Shown piece after piece: positions 1 through 10,721 of a stretch of 64,000 nt of DNA. This DNA comes from Wurfbainia villosa (lineage: Eukaryota; Streptophyta; Magnoliopsida; Zingiberales; Zingiberaceae). The stretch spans positions 67,732,720 through 67,796,719 of the forward strand of contig CM046000.1 of the NCBI GenBank assembly GCA_025175895.1. The letters are read 5' to 3'. How positions within the stretch are numbered: position 1 is the stretch's first letter; every line of letters begins with the position of its first letter. A program made the translations under genes and the position numbers. The notes beneath the pieces are model-generated. The model searched no databases. It was not told where the DNA came from and was given only the letters and a program-made list of their open reading frames with translations.

Positions 1-708
1 GAGGCCTCTTTAGGCCAAGGGGTATAAAGCCAAAGATGTGTTAGGAATGGTTCATTCTGATTTGTGTGGTCCTATGACTATCTAGGCAAGAGGTAGTCTC
101 GAATATTTCGTCTCTTTCATAGATGATTATTCAAGATATGGATGACACTACGATCTGATCGTGGTGGTTAGTACCTCTTGGGAGAGTTTAGGAACTACTT
201 ATCAGAGGTTGGGATTCAATCCCAATTGTCTGCACCTGGCATACCCCAGAAGAACGGTGTAGCAGAGCGAAGGAATAGAACTCTTATGGAGATGGTTAGA
301 TCGATGATGAGTTATTCTGACTTGCCAGATTCGTTCTGGGGATATACTCTAGATAAGGCGGTGTACATTCTGAACTTGGTTCCATCTAAATCAGTGCCTT
401 CTACTCTCACAGAGTTGTGGACAGGGCGAAAGCCTAGTCTAAGACATATTCGGATATGGGGGAGTCCAGCACATGTGCTGAAGGCTGATGCTGGTAAGTT
501 GGAACCTCGTACAGAAGTGCGCATGTTTGTTGGGTATACTAGGGGAACGAAGGGTGGTTTGTTTTATAGTCCTAGAGATCAGAGGGTGATCGTTAGTACG
601 AATGCCAGATTTCTAGAGGAGGACTATGTGATGAACCACAAGCCCACGAGAAGGATTGTTCTTGAGGAGTTGACAGGGGAAGTCCCGACATCAGTACCAC
701 CGGTATAA
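1..708 (+). pseudogene. Copia integrase core remnant (element 1)
   Basis: Bases 1-177 encode, with interruptions, the stretch around the first catalytic Asp (HSDLCGPM, then FVSFIDDYSRYG). A deletion near 150-180 removes most of the segment between the first and second catalytic residues. The open frame 178-708 continues with the third catalytic region (PQKNGVAERRNRT, with the Glu), then SFWGYTLDKAVYILN and a GSPAHV motif typical of the integrase C-terminal region of copia polyproteins. Function in an intact element is joining of the cDNA to host DNA; here the core is incomplete and cannot act. Confidence 0.85.
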
Positions 709-756
709 GAGGATATACCACATGTCACTGCACCGCGTGTCATAGAGGATACACAG

Positions 757-1705
757 GTGATACCTCATTGTAGTGGGAGGGTTGTGAGACAACCTGATAG
801 ATTCATGTTCTTGGGAGAATCTTTCGATTTGGTCCCTGGCGAACATGAACCTGATCCCTGGATATATGACGAGGCAATCCAAGATAAAGATGCAGCATCT
901 TTGCAAAGTGCAATGAATACTGAGATTGAATATATGGATTCAAATCATATCTGGGAGCTCTTATGCATAGCAGCTCATATGGATTATGAGGTGTGGTAGA
1001 TGGATGTCAAGACAGCTTTCCTTAATGGAAGTCTTGAGGAGAACATCTATATGAAGCAACAAGAGGGATTCATTGCTAAGGGCTAAAAGCATCTTGTATG
1101 TAAGCTTAATCGGTCCATTTATGGATTGAAACAAGCTTCGAGGTCTTGGAACATCCACTTTGATGAGGTAAATCCAGATTTATGGATTTATTCAAAGTCC
1201 GGATGAGTCTTGTGTATGCAAGATATGTGACGGAAACATAGTGGTATTTCTTGTACTATACGTAGATAACATTTTGATAGTTGGCAACAATATCGGAATG
1301 TTAGCGGATGTAAGGGTATGGTTGTCCAAACAGTTTGACATGAAGGACTTGGGAGAAGTGGGACACATCCTTGGGATCAAAGTTATAAGGGATCGCAAGA
1401 AAAGGATGTTGTGCTTATCTCAAGCTTCATACATAGACACGGTCCTAGCTCGTTTTAGCATGCAGAACTCCAAGAAAGGTTTTCTACCTTTTAGGCATGG
1501 AGTTCCTTTATCTAAAGAGATGTGTCCTAGATCATCTGAGGAGATAGAGGAGATGAAGGCGGTTCTTTATGTTTCGGCAGTAGGAAGCCTCATGTATATG
1601 ATGCTATGTACGGGACCTGATATCTGTTATGCCGTAGGCATGGTCAGCAGATATCAGAGTAATCCAGGACAAGGACATTGGACTGCGGTAAAGCATATAT
1701 TGTAG
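757..1705 (+). pseudogene. Copia reverse transcriptase remnant (element 1)
   Basis: Reads as copia RT in at least two frames. The N-terminal part (757-999) jumps from NHIWELL to IAAHMDYEVW, so roughly 70 residues of the RT N-terminus are deleted, and a stop replaces Gln before MDVKTAFLNG. The C-terminal part (1241-1705) contains FLVLYVDNILIVG: the second aspartate of the family YVDD box is Asn, which would abolish polymerisation. KDLGEVGHILGIK and the SRYQSNPGQGHW region follow as expected. Clearly a dead copy. Confidence 0.88.
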
Positions 1706-1729
1706 TGCCTGAGAAGGACTAGGGATTAT

Positions 1730-2370
1730 ATGCTAGTTTACCTGTCATACCAATTACTCCCTGTGGGTTACATGGATTCCGATTTCCAATCTGATAGGGA
1801 TAACAGTAAGTCTACCTCAAGTTTTGTATTTACTTTGGGAGGTGGAGCCATTGTATGGAGGAGTGTCCAGCAGAAATGCGTGGCGGACTCCACCATGAAA
1901 GCTGAGTATGTGACAGCCTCTTAGGCGGCCAAAGAAGCTGTGTGGCTCAGGAACTTCCTGATGGACTTGGATGTGATTCCTAGTTTTCCCAGAACTATCA
2001 CAATGTATTGTGCATGGCGGACTCCACCATGAAAGCTGAGTATGTGGCAGCCTCTTAGGCGACCAAAGAAGCTGTGTGGCTCAGGAACTTCCTGATGGAC
2101 TTGGATGTGATTCCTGGTTTGCCCAGAACTATCACAATTTATTGTGATAATAATGGTGCAGTTGCAAACTAGAAGGAACCACGAGCCCATAAGGTAAGTA
2201 AATGCATAGAGCACAAGTACCACCTGATACGAGAAATCGTAAAGGAGATAGAAGTTGCTGTTGCCTAGATTGCATCAGAGGATGACCTGGTAGACCTTTT
2301 CACTAAGGCCCTTCTAGCGAGAGCTTTGATAGGCATGTGGAGGGAAGGGGAAGCAGATGTAGGGCAGTGT
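1730..2370 (+). pseudogene. Copia RNase H remnant with internal duplication
   Basis: Encodes the copia RNase H domain: GYMDSDFQSDRDNSKSTSS, then the ADSTMKAEYVTAS block, AAKEAVWLRNFLMDLD and a CDNNGA motif near 2140. Several stops (TAG at 1921 and in the second copy) and a 134-base internal tandem duplication, which is not a multiple of three, disrupt it. The 3' end carries the usual K-CIEHKYHLIRE and LADLFTKAL-like wording before the polypurine tract. Confidence 0.82.
1881..2148 (+). repeat. 134-bp tandem duplication inside RNase H
   Basis: Bases from about 1881 and from about 2015 start with the same TGGCGGACTCCACCATG and stay alike for about 134 bases, ending in a shared CCCAGAACTATCACAAT stretch. 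Differences between copies are few. The duplication shifts the reading frame. Confidence 0.9.
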
Positions 2371-2394
2371 GATGACAGCATAGTCTTTTAGTAT

Positions 2395-2405
2395 AAGTGG
2401 GAGAT
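2395..2405 (+). promoter_or_regulatory. Polypurine tract of element 1
   Basis: AAGTGGGAGAT directly abuts the TGTTGG start of the 3' LTR. It would prime plus-strand DNA synthesis; the same AAGTGGGAG wording precedes the family A 3' LTR. Confidence 0.85.
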
Positions 2406-3326
2406 TGTTGGAATGTATACTGAAAGCCTAGCTCTTTTTGTATGAACATTTTTATTTTGAAATAAGAATCACATGATCATTGTTTGCACTTTATATTTAT
2501 TATATATGTGCATATTGTCTAATATTTTACATTGTAGATAACATGGTGCTTGGTGTGGCACAGAAGATCATGTTATCAGTCCCTTGTAGAATATAAGTAG
2601 AGGCTCACAACCAAGATGGTTTTCGACAAACCATTGGCATAGTTGTAGTGTAGCTTGGTATTGTTTTATCTTGAACATAAAGTTACACTAGTACACTTAG
2701 GTGTATTGAGCAGGACCGACATAGAGGTGATTCAATTTATTGCTGACTACATAATTGAATCGGACCTCGAATATTATGTTGTACATGCTCTTAATCCCGA
2801 TATTATAACGGGCACATGTACTTAGTATTTATTTCTTTGATTTACCAAAGGGTGAGATTTAGATGGATTAAATCAATATGCCCGGTAAGTTGGGAAACGA
2901 TATTATTTACATGGTGTGTCATTGATTATAGGAGGAAACTGTGTTCTATATATAGGTTGATGATGTCCCCTTGAGGAGCTCATAAGGTTCATCATGTAAA
3001 CCCTGCAGGTTGACTTAGTCAACATGATGATAAGGTTGAGTGGTACTACTCGAGGAGTTAGATGTTAATTGATTGATGGTCAGTAAATCAATCAATTGAC
3101 GGACATTCGATATCTTAAACACGAGGAGATGGATGTACAAATAATATATGGAGCCCATATTAATTTATGGGGGTTGGAGAGGTAGTTCAATGATGATCCT
3201 CTAGTGGAATGGAACATCATTGATGGATCAAGTTTGTGTGGTTCCGATCCATCGGGTGGCCAAGAACAAACTCCTCCTCATGGTCCCTATCGTAGCCTAA
3301 TATAAACCTCATGAACTCTATATCCA

Positions 3327-3632
3327 ATGATGGAAAATAAATCCCTAGAACCGACAGTTGAGATTAAATCTCTAGAACCGACGGTGGGGATTAAATCCCT
3401 AGAACTGACGGTGGAAATTAAATCTCTAGAACCGACGGTTGAGATTAAATCTCTAGATCCGACGGTTGAGATTAAATCTCTAGATCCGAAGGTTGAGATT
3501 AAATCTCTTGATCCGACGATTGAGATTAAATCCCTAGGTGGAGATTAAATCTCTAAGATCCGACGGTTGAGATTAAATCTCTATGATCCGACGGTTGAGA
3601 TTAAATCTCTAGAACCAATGGAGGAGATTACA
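3327..3632 (+). repeat. 27-bp minisatellite in LTR
   Basis: About eleven imperfect copies of a 27-base unit of the form GAGATTAAATCTCTAGATCC + GACGGTT. Because 27 is a multiple of three, it stays open as a 9-residue repeat (KSLEPTVEI) for 73 codons, but it lies in an LTR upstream of the TATA box and is better read as U3 repeats than as a protein. Each unit contains the palindrome GAGATTAAATCTC. Confidence 0.9.
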
Positions 3633-3652
3633 CCTAGGCCTAAACCTAACTC

Positions 3653-3661
3653 TATATATAT
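3653..3661 (+). promoter_or_regulatory. Putative LTR TATA box (element 1)
   Basis: TATATATAT within the LTR, just downstream of the minisatellite and before the GC-richer segment, the position expected for the U3/R boundary. Inferred from composition and position only. Confidence 0.5.
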
Positions 3662-4608
3662 GGGAGAATGGGTTGGACAGCAAAAAGGATTTTTTTTGGA
3701 GATTAGGGTTTTTCCCATCAATGGCTTGGGCGGCAAGAAACCCTAAGGAGGAAACCCTAATTAGATTAGGGTTTGGCTCCTTTGGTTGGGCGGCAAGGTT
3801 TGGAAGGAGAGGGGCAGCAACTATAGGAGAAGAGCTCTTCTTCTTCCTAGGGAACGTGGCCAGTTCCTAGATCTCTTCCTTTCACCTGGGTTGGGTGCCA
3901 ACTATAGGGGAAGTGCTCTTCTTCTTCCTAGGGTATTGCCGGCTCCTTCTCTTTTCCCTATACCTTGGTCGGCGCCCAACATATTCCTTTTATCCTCTTC
4001 ACTCCCTATTGGCCGGCGGCACTAGAAGCTAGGGTTTGTCCCTAGTTTGGTTCCTTGGTGGTTTCCATTTAGTTCTCTCTATTCTTGGGGCCGGCGGCAT
4101 CAATCCTTTGTGGATTGGTGGTTGGCTCAAGCAAGAAGGGAAGGAGAGTTCTTCTTTCTTTGGATTGAAGAAGATCTAGAAAGCTTCAACTTATGGAGGA
4201 TCTTCGCCCACATGATGTCTACAAGGAGTTTAGGACATACGGTAGAAGATCGAGAGGTATAAAAGTTTTACAACTTTTATTATTGATCATTGCATGTTCT
4301 TATTATTATGTTCTTTATGTTAGTATGTGTTGATTATACTAGTTTACATTTGTATGTATTTGTATAATTATTGACCCCGAAGATAAACAGAAAAATCGGC
4401 GATCCGTCCGTCGTCTCTTCCGCGGCTAACTGACTAGAAGAGTTTGGTTTCTTGAACAACTAGTTTGTTCAAGCGATCGCTCAAGTCGTTAGCACGATGA
4501 CAAATTGGTTGTGCTTAGGAAACTCATCCCATCCGGATTATTTTTCATTAGTGAAAATTTTAATCCGGGGACATGGTAGCCGATGAGCTTCCGAAGCAAT
4601 TCCCAACA

Positions 4609-4679
4609 GTTCTACACCTTCTAGCGGTGCTCTCTTGGCGGTTAGTCCAAATGAAGAGTGGCCTCGCTCTGATACCAAT
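4609..4679 (-). mobile_element. Interior stub and PBS of family H element
   Basis: Seventy bases left of a family H LTR. GCTCTGATACCA at 4666-4677 is the reverse complement of the initiator-Met tRNA primer site TGGTATCAGAGC. Read on the minus strand the order is LTR, PBS, leader, so this is the 5' end of a minus-strand element. Element 1 abuts the stub on its left; only the stub remains in view. Confidence 0.8.
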
Positions 4680-5411
4680 TGTGGAGACCTTCGTGACCAC
4701 TAAAGGGGGGGATGAATAGCGGGTTTGACGTATGATGGAATTTAATCGTTTGTTTCTACAAATCGTGTTAGCACAGCGGAAATAATAATAACACAAATAC
4801 AAATAACAACAATCACAAGAACACAAGGCGATATAACATGGTTCGGAATCGAATGATTCCTACTCCACGGATTGAGCTCAAATGAGATCTACCGATGAAA
4901 GCAACAACACTAAACAAAATACTCCTTCTCGACAACACGTCGGAGGTGGAGAAACCTCGTACAAATCATTACAAAAGAAATATAAAGAAATACAAGCAAA
5001 ATACGAATGAAATGTAAAGAACACTTTACAAACAAGGGTTTGAGCGCTTTGCTTGTTGGTTGCTTGGATGAGCTTGAAAGACCCTGAAATGCACCGGCAA
5101 TTCGCCTTCAAATCGCCTCAACAAAGCTCCCAAAAGACCATTACCGAAATCCTCCTCGAGCTCGTGTTTTTAACCTGCATCGGGCTGGATTTTGCCTTGG
5201 CAGTTGACTGCCATAAGGCCCCAGTCAACTACCAACACTGTTGTTGTGAGACAATGACTTGATCCACGTTTGAAAAATTCCAACAGGACTCTCATCTGTC
5301 GAGTGCCAACATTGACAGTCAACTTCCAGCGCCCGTTGCTGACTATCAGTCGGCTACGGAGCATTCTGTGCTCGCGGCCAAACAAGTAGTCGACTGCCAT
5401 CCATGGCAGCC
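4680..5411 (-). mobile_element. 5' LTR fragment, family H (minus)
   Basis: Starts TGTGGAGACC two bases after the PBS and resembles the LTR at 46241 in layout: a G-run followed by TGAATA, a 'TTCCTACTCCA' block, a TTTACAAA block and GTCGAC-type palindromes near 5390. It is interrupted at 5411 by family A element 5412; the five bases CAGCC before the insertion are the likely left target-site duplication. The rest of this LTR is not recognisable to the right. Confidence 0.75.
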
Positions 5412-7633
5412 TGTTAGTAATATATGAGAGATGTCCTAAGGCAATCGCCTTATGTATCAACCATTTATATGATAAATGAAGATTCACTATTTGAGTATAC
5501 ATGTTTTCATGTATTTGATTGGATCTCAAACTCATTTACTGAATGTCCACGATAAGATTCACAGCATGAGAGAATTTGTGATTGGATCACAACTAGTGAG
5601 TATCTCTACATGTGTAATTGTGATGTATCGGAATTATCCCTAGTCGATGAATTGATTGATTTGGACACCATCAATTTTGTCGAGACTAGCACGAGGTATA
5701 CTCCTTGGTGTATCCAAGCAGCTGATTCTCACTGGCTGGAGACATTGTGATGTCCGGAGTTGATCGTGGATACTAGTTATGGTAACTAGTTCATTGGAGT
5801 GACCAGCCGTAAGACTTTATATGGTTCTCTTCATATATAGATATGTCAATGAAGTTCTTACTGTAGCTTAAGTGAGATGTTCCTTTGACTTGCGTATTCA
5901 AGTCATCTTGATCATAAAGACTTATGCTTTGACATCTTAAGCAAGCATCTCTGAGGAGATGTGGACCCGGGATGATTGGGTATAAGTCGAAGTGATCGAA
6001 GGTGTTTGAATAGCCTTTAAAGGATTCACCACTCCTTGCGAGGAGATGTATACCCATGGCCTCTCGTCGGATTGTTACTAAAGACTTTGGACAAAGCATT
6101 ACATGTTTAGAGTAAGGTACTCTTCGATACATGTGTTGTAACTAGAATCCGTAGGACGAGGAAATGATACTTGGGCTAGGTGTGACGTAGTCAGCCTAGT
6201 GGGGACTGACACTATAGACCATGTCCTGAACCAAGTGGGTATAAGATGAGTGAAGGGAATGGGGCACGATTCATTCGAGCTGCTGAAGGGTTTCAGAAAT
6301 AGTTCTGGATCAACCGTTGATCTTTTCGGTTAATTAGGGATCATGATGTACTACTAGGTGCCACTCATGATCGTTCTATAATTAATGGTTAATTATAGAC
6401 GACCAACATAAACCGAGAACCTATTTGGTCACACGCACAACGAGCATAATCTGAAGGATTTAAAACGAGCTTGAGAATGAGATTCTTAGACCAAGAGAAA
6501 CTAAGTTTGGTTGGACCAAACAAGAAACGAGCATGAAATCGTTTCAGTCGCAATGGAAGCGTGGATGAGCCGTGTCTTATGAAGACATAATGGATGAATC
6601 GAAATGGTTTGGTTCTAATTCAATGGAGGAGAATAAACCAAAGGGTTTGGTTTATTTTAAACGAATGAACCAAAAGTTGCTTCGGTTCGTTTTAACTTAA
6701 AATAAACCATCATGGTTTGGTTTATTTTAACTTATATTAATGGAGCGGGTTAACGGGCCTTATGGTTATGATCCAATAACCATTAAGAGAATTAGTTCTC
6801 TATAAAAGAGGGCTTAAGGGTTTGTTAAGCCCTAATCCAAAAACCCTAGCCTTAAGTTGCCGCCCACCTCCTCTCCTTGGAGATTTCGGTGCCAACCCTA
6901 GGCTGCCGCCCATTTTCTCCAACCGGCCAACAACTGCTGCCGTCTTCTCCCATTGCCGGCATCGAGCTGCTGCCGGAAGAGTTCCGGTGATCCTCCTTGG
7001 CTCCGGCGACAAGGTGAGCAAGCCGCTTTCCTTATTTGGCCGACGCAAGGTCTCCACCAAAGCTGTCCAGTTTTCTGGACAGCTTGTTTTCCTCTCGTCG
7101 GAGCGTCGTTTGGACGACGTTTAGAGCTCCGACAGCGGTAGCCCTGTCGGGGATTTGATCTCCGGTAATCCTCTGAGGTGGAGGACGAAGGATTCGTCAA
7201 ACGGTTGACGAATACCTCTCCGGAGAAGCGAGTCTTGAGGACTTGTTTTTGGGTTCCGAATTTGGATTCGGATCGTGATCATCTCTCGATCACATCGTCT
7301 TCAACACGAGGCTAGTAACCCGTACGAAGATGAGGCTCGTGACTTAGCGAAGTCATCCCGAGGATACTCGGCGTGGATACGGATAGAGACGATTCTAGTG
7401 AGGATCATTCCGGTTGATGTCGTTCCCGCTACACGTGATACGAAAGGTATATGTAGTTAAATTTCCTTTTATTGCAAATTTAAATTTACGATTATGTCTA
7501 CACATGTTGTACTATGCATGCGTGTGGTGTGTGTTGTAATAAATGTAGATTTATTATTTTTATTTCTTCCGTTGTGCACATGTTTACGAAACATGTTCGA
7601 ACACACACTCGCCGCGGTGCCGGAAACCCAACA
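5412..7633 (+). mobile_element. 5' LTR of family A element
   Basis: 2222 bp, starting TGTTAGTAATATATGAG and ending AACCCAACA, one base before the PBS. Nearly the same sequence recurs at 12611/21202-23300 (plus), 24638-26847 (minus), 55922-58148 (minus) and 63347 onward (minus). It has an AT-rich U3 with GGTTTGGTTTA repeats near 6610-6730, a TATA box near 6801 and a GC-rich R/U5 segment whose open frames on both strands look spurious. Confidence 0.93.
6801..6808 (+). promoter_or_regulatory. LTR TATA box (family A, 5' LTR)
   Basis: TATAAAAG in the context TTCTC-TATAAAAGAGGGCTTAAGGG, about 1.39 kb into the LTR, conserved in all family A LTRs seen (22467, and minus strand near 25448 and 56753). 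Transcription would start about 30 bp downstream, just before the CCCTAATCC stretch. Confidence 0.7.
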
Positions 7634-7634
7634 G

Positions 7635-7646
7635 TGGTATCAGAGC
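7635..7646 (+). promoter_or_regulatory. Primer-binding site, tRNA-iMet (family A)
   Basis: TGGTATCAGAGC lies one base after the LTR end and matches the 3' end of plant initiator methionine tRNA, the usual copia minus-strand primer. Confidence 0.92.
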
Positions 7647-8910
7647 CCAGGTTGTGTTTCGACATAATCGTAAAATGGTATTGCAATAGTCATAATGTTA
7701 TTTCTAGAAATTTTCTAATTTTGGAAATTTAGAAGTATTTATGGAAAATTTTCAATTTTGGAAAGTCTAGAAGTATTTATGGAAATCTTCCACTTTTGGA
7801 AAGTTGGAAGTATTTATGGAAATTGATATTTTCCATAAATAAAATATTTGATTAGATTATTGAAATTTGTTTCCTAATTTAATCAAGATTTGATTTGGGA
7901 AATCAAATCTTAAAATATTTTATTTCCATAAGTAGTTTTGATGATTTAGGAAATTGGTTTCCTAAATTGATTTTCCTTAATCAACTATTTCCATAAATAA
8001 AATATGTGATTAGATTTGGAAAATTGTTTCCTAATTTAATCATGATTTGACTTGGAGGATCAAATCTTAAATATATTTTATTTCCATAAATAGTTATGAC
8101 ATATAAGGAAATTATATACATGACATAATTGTATGTCATGTAATTGCATTAGATGCATATCATTATGCCTTGCGTGTCGTGACATGTAGATGTATGCCAT
8201 GTATGTCATGTCATGTAGATAATAGTTATTTGCATGCAAAGAGGATGAGACATAAAAACCCTTACTCAATATTAAAGCCTACACCTTCCATTAATATGGT
8301 TAGAACCAGAGTTCCGTTTCTTGTTTGGGTTGTTGGACTCTCTCCAAGCCTGGCTCGAACCCGAACATGTTCAAACCATGGAATAGTTTAATACTAATAT
8401 GGTAAGAGTCAGAGGTCAATCGTTAGCTTTGGTTGTTGGACTCTCTCCAAGATGGGCTAATTGGTTGAATGCACTCTAACCATATTAAAACTATTTCTTG
8501 ATTAATAGGTTGACTTTAACCTGGAGCATCGGCTTGTTGGACTCTCTCCAAGGTCGATGTAAAGGGAGGTGAAGTTGGGTGCTATGCATATGATGCATAC
8601 TTGTTAATGTGTTAACAACCCAATGTATGTGTGAACATTCAATAAGTTGATAGCACATTGTGATAGTTGCATATACGTGATATGCAATCGGTATAGTTGA
8701 TACCTACCGTCGTAGTTATGAATGACTTGTTGGACTCTCTCCAAGGTAGTTCATATCTATGATGGATATCAGCCCATTCGGAGATGGTCCTACGATCTCC
8801 CGAAGTGATTTTGGGGTTTTTGAAATTCGAAAAATGAATGGGATTTATGAATGTATATTGATGCATTTTAAATCATCTTTCTCATATATGCTCATTTTGT
8901 ATTTCTAAGA
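7647..8910 (+). other. Structured 5' leader of family A
   Basis: About 1.26 kb between PBS and gag with no credible gene. The first 450 bases are AT-rich and contain repeated modules (ATTTATGGAAA about every 40 bases from 7738) and perfect inverted repeats: 7812-7840 (ATTTATGGAAA/TTTCCATAAAT), 7887-7909 (GATTTGATTT/AAATCAAATC) and 7947-7966 (TTAGGAAA/TTTCCTAA). A CATGTCATG-rich patch follows (8100-8220), then the four TTGGA/TCCAA hairpin repeats. The same leader is present in element E (62075-63333) and in the fragment at 23314-24019. It is likely the untranslated leader RNA; any packaging role is inference. Confidence 0.75.
8331..8745 (+). repeat. Four copies of TGTTGGACTCTCTCCAAG hairpin motif
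   Basis: Copies at 8331-8348, 8434-8451, 8535-8552 and 8728-8745. Each is an inverted repeat TTGGA-CTCTC-TCCAA. Spacing is about 103, 101 and 193 bases, suggesting a roughly 100-base unit with one unit missing its motif. Flanking sequence differs much more than the motif. Confidence 0.9.
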
Positions 8911-9296
8911 TTGATCATGATGTCTTTGAATTTGTGTTCCATTTTGGATTCGAATAAATTGACTGTGCCGAACTTCTTGGACTGGCTCAGAAACTTGAGA
9001 ATTGTTCTAAAGGTGAAAAGCTTGCGTATGTCCTCGAAGTGCCTCTTCCCGCCCATCCTAGTGACAATGCAACTCTGGACTAATTGTTGGTCTATCATAA
9101 ACATGTGAATGATTCTGAAATGGTGAGTTGCATCATGCTAGCCACGATGGTACTTGAGCTGTGGAAGCAGCATGAGCATATGGATGCTCATACCATAGTC
9201 CTTCATCTTTATGAGTTGGTTGATGAGCAAGTAAGATTTGAAAGGTTCGAAGTCTCCAAGCTCCTCTTTACCTCTGAGATGTAAGAAGGTTCATTT
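8911..9296 (+). pseudogene. Family A Gag N-terminal remnant
   Basis: Encodes SLNLCSILDSNKLTVPNFLDWLRNLRIVL, the start of a copia Gag (UBN2/retrotrans_gag type), then shifts frame near 9010 and resumes with CIMLATMVLELWKQHEHMDAHTIV and FERFEVSKLLFTSEM before a stop at 9282. Compared with the homologous Gag of element E (62074 downward on the minus strand), about 50 residues between EGSFV and LLNMLKTVE are missing. It would form the particle core in an intact element; here it is broken. Confidence 0.8.
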
Positions 9297-10721
9297 GTGG
9301 TACTGCTCAACATGCTGAAGACTGTGGAGTCTTTTGAGAAGCATGAGCACGGGACGGTGCTGTTAGTTGATTCCTCAAGGAAAGGTTCTAAGAGGAAGGC
9401 AAAAGAAAAGAAGAAAGGGAATAACAAAAAGGCGAAGAAGGTAGAACCAGCGCAAAAGGGCACTTGCCATCATTGTGGCAAGGAAGGCCACTGGCGAAGA
9501 AACTGCAAGATTTATCTTGAGTCCATGAAGAAGAAGAAGGCATCCGATGGCTCATCCTCTTCAGATATCTTTGTTATTGATTGTCATTCTATTTCCTTAG
9601 ACACTTGGGTATTGGATACTGGGTGTGGCTCACATATATGTAATGACATACATGGGATAAGGAATAGAAGAAGACTCGTCAAGGTAGAGTCAAATTTACG
9701 TGTTGGGAATGGAGCAAAGGTTACTGCACTTGCCATCGGAACGTATTTGTTGAAACTCCTTGCAGGACTTGTCTTAGAACTGGACAATTGCTTTTATGTT
9801 CCTTCATTGATAAAAAACATCATTTCTATTTCTTGTTTAAATAGAAATGGGTACCATTTGACTTTTAGTAACAATTGTTGTTACATAACTTTGAATAGAG
9901 TTCTTTATGGGACTGGAACTTTAAGCAATGGTATTTATACGTTGGACGTATCCAGTGACATTTTCAATATCGAAGCGAGCAACAAGCGTGCTCGAAAGGA
10001 TAATCAATTAGACTCCTACATGTGGCATTGTCGTCTTGGCCATGTAAGCAAGAAACGCATGTCCGAATTACACCGATGTGGAATTCTGGAATCGTTTGAA
10101 TTGGATTCATACGATACATGCGAATCATGCTTAAAAGGCAAGATGATTAAGTTACCTTTTACAGGAAAAGGTGAACGAGTGGGAGAGTTACTAGGTCTAA
10201 TACATATTGATGTATGTGGACCTATATCAACTCAAGCTTTAGGAGGCTATAGCTACTTCATTACCTTCACCGATGATCACTCACAGTTTGGGTATGTGTT
10301 CTTGATGAAACACAAGTCTGAAGTCTTTGAAAGGTTCAAAGAATTCAGAAATGAAGTAGAGAAACAACATGACAAGAGTATTAAAATACTTCGATCGGAT
10401 CGAGGTGGTGAATACTTAAGTCAAGAGTTTCTTTATTATCTAAGAGACAATGGCATATTGTCTCAATGGACTCCGCCATATACACCACAGCATAATGGTG
10501 TATCTGAGAGGCGTAACCGGACCTTGTTGGACATGGTCAGGTCAATGATAAATCATGCGAATCTTCCCAAGTTCTTTTGGGGCTATGCACTTCAGACAGC
10601 TGTTTACTTGTTAAACAGAATGCCAACCAAGGTAGTCTCTACTACTCCATATGAGATATGGAATAGTAAGAAACCTCATGTATCTTACTTGAAGATATGG
10701 GGTTGTCCTGCTTATGTATGA
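9297..10721 (+). pseudogene. Gag C-term, protease and integrase (family A)
   Basis: Open frame of 474 codons spanning several polyprotein domains. A lysine-rich stretch (residues 28-50) precedes a CCHC zinc knuckle (C57, C60, H65, C70). The protease active site is DTG at 107-109 (WVLDTGCGSHIC). The integrase zinc finger has H244, H249, C275, C278; the catalytic core has D305, D368 and E404 with the D-x35-E spacing and LRSDRGGEY context. All key residues are present, so this is the best preserved piece of the element. It ends in a stop (AYV-TGA) caused by a small deletion relative to element E, which continues into RT. The first Met is internal to the original Gag, so the start shown is not the native one. 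Confidence 0.88.

Larger units (their letters stand above)
1..4608 (+). mobile_element. Ty1/copia element 1, 3' half with one LTR
   Basis: Degenerate copia element in forward orientation, cut by the left window edge. Order is integrase core, reverse transcriptase, RNase H, polypurine tract, 3' LTR, which is the Ty1/copia order (integrase before RT). The 5' LTR, PBS, gag and protease lie outside the window. Wording of the integrase and RT resembles the Angela/Tork-like group and family A further right, but the LTR is unrelated in sequence. Stops and frameshifts throughout make it an old inactive copy. It sits in the interior of a minus-strand element whose PBS survives at 4666. The lineage name is from memory of family sequences. 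Confidence 0.9.
2406..4608 (+). mobile_element. 3' LTR of copia element 1 (about 2.2 kb)
   Basis: Begins TGTTGG right after a polypurine tract and ends CCAACA, the expected short inverted termini. Length is 2203 bp. It carries an AT-rich U3, a 27-bp minisatellite (3327-3632), a TATA box near 3653 and a GC-richer segment with short spurious ORFs. No second copy is in the window, so divergence cannot be measured. The following GTTCT would be the right target-site duplication, but the left copy lies outside. Confidence 0.85.

Noticed and set aside
3327..3548. 73-codon repeat protein KSLEPTVEI
   Set aside because: Explained by a 27-bp minisatellite in an LTR; 27 is a multiple of three, so it stays open without selection.
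4666..4677. tRNA gene suggested by initiator-Met-like sequence
   Set aside because: Only the 12-base primer site next to an LTR is present here and at the other PBS sites; no cloverleaf follows.
6800..7200. Overlapping 60-100 codon frames on both strands in family A LTRs (also 22466-22947, 25092-25436, 56387-56635)
   Set aside because: They lie in the GC-rich R/U5 part of LTRs, are open on both strands at once, change between LTR copies and match no domain I know.
8331..8745. CRISPR-like regularly spaced repeats
   Set aside because: Only four short hairpin motifs about 100 bases apart in a plant retrotransposon leader; spacers are homologous to each other and there are no cas genes.
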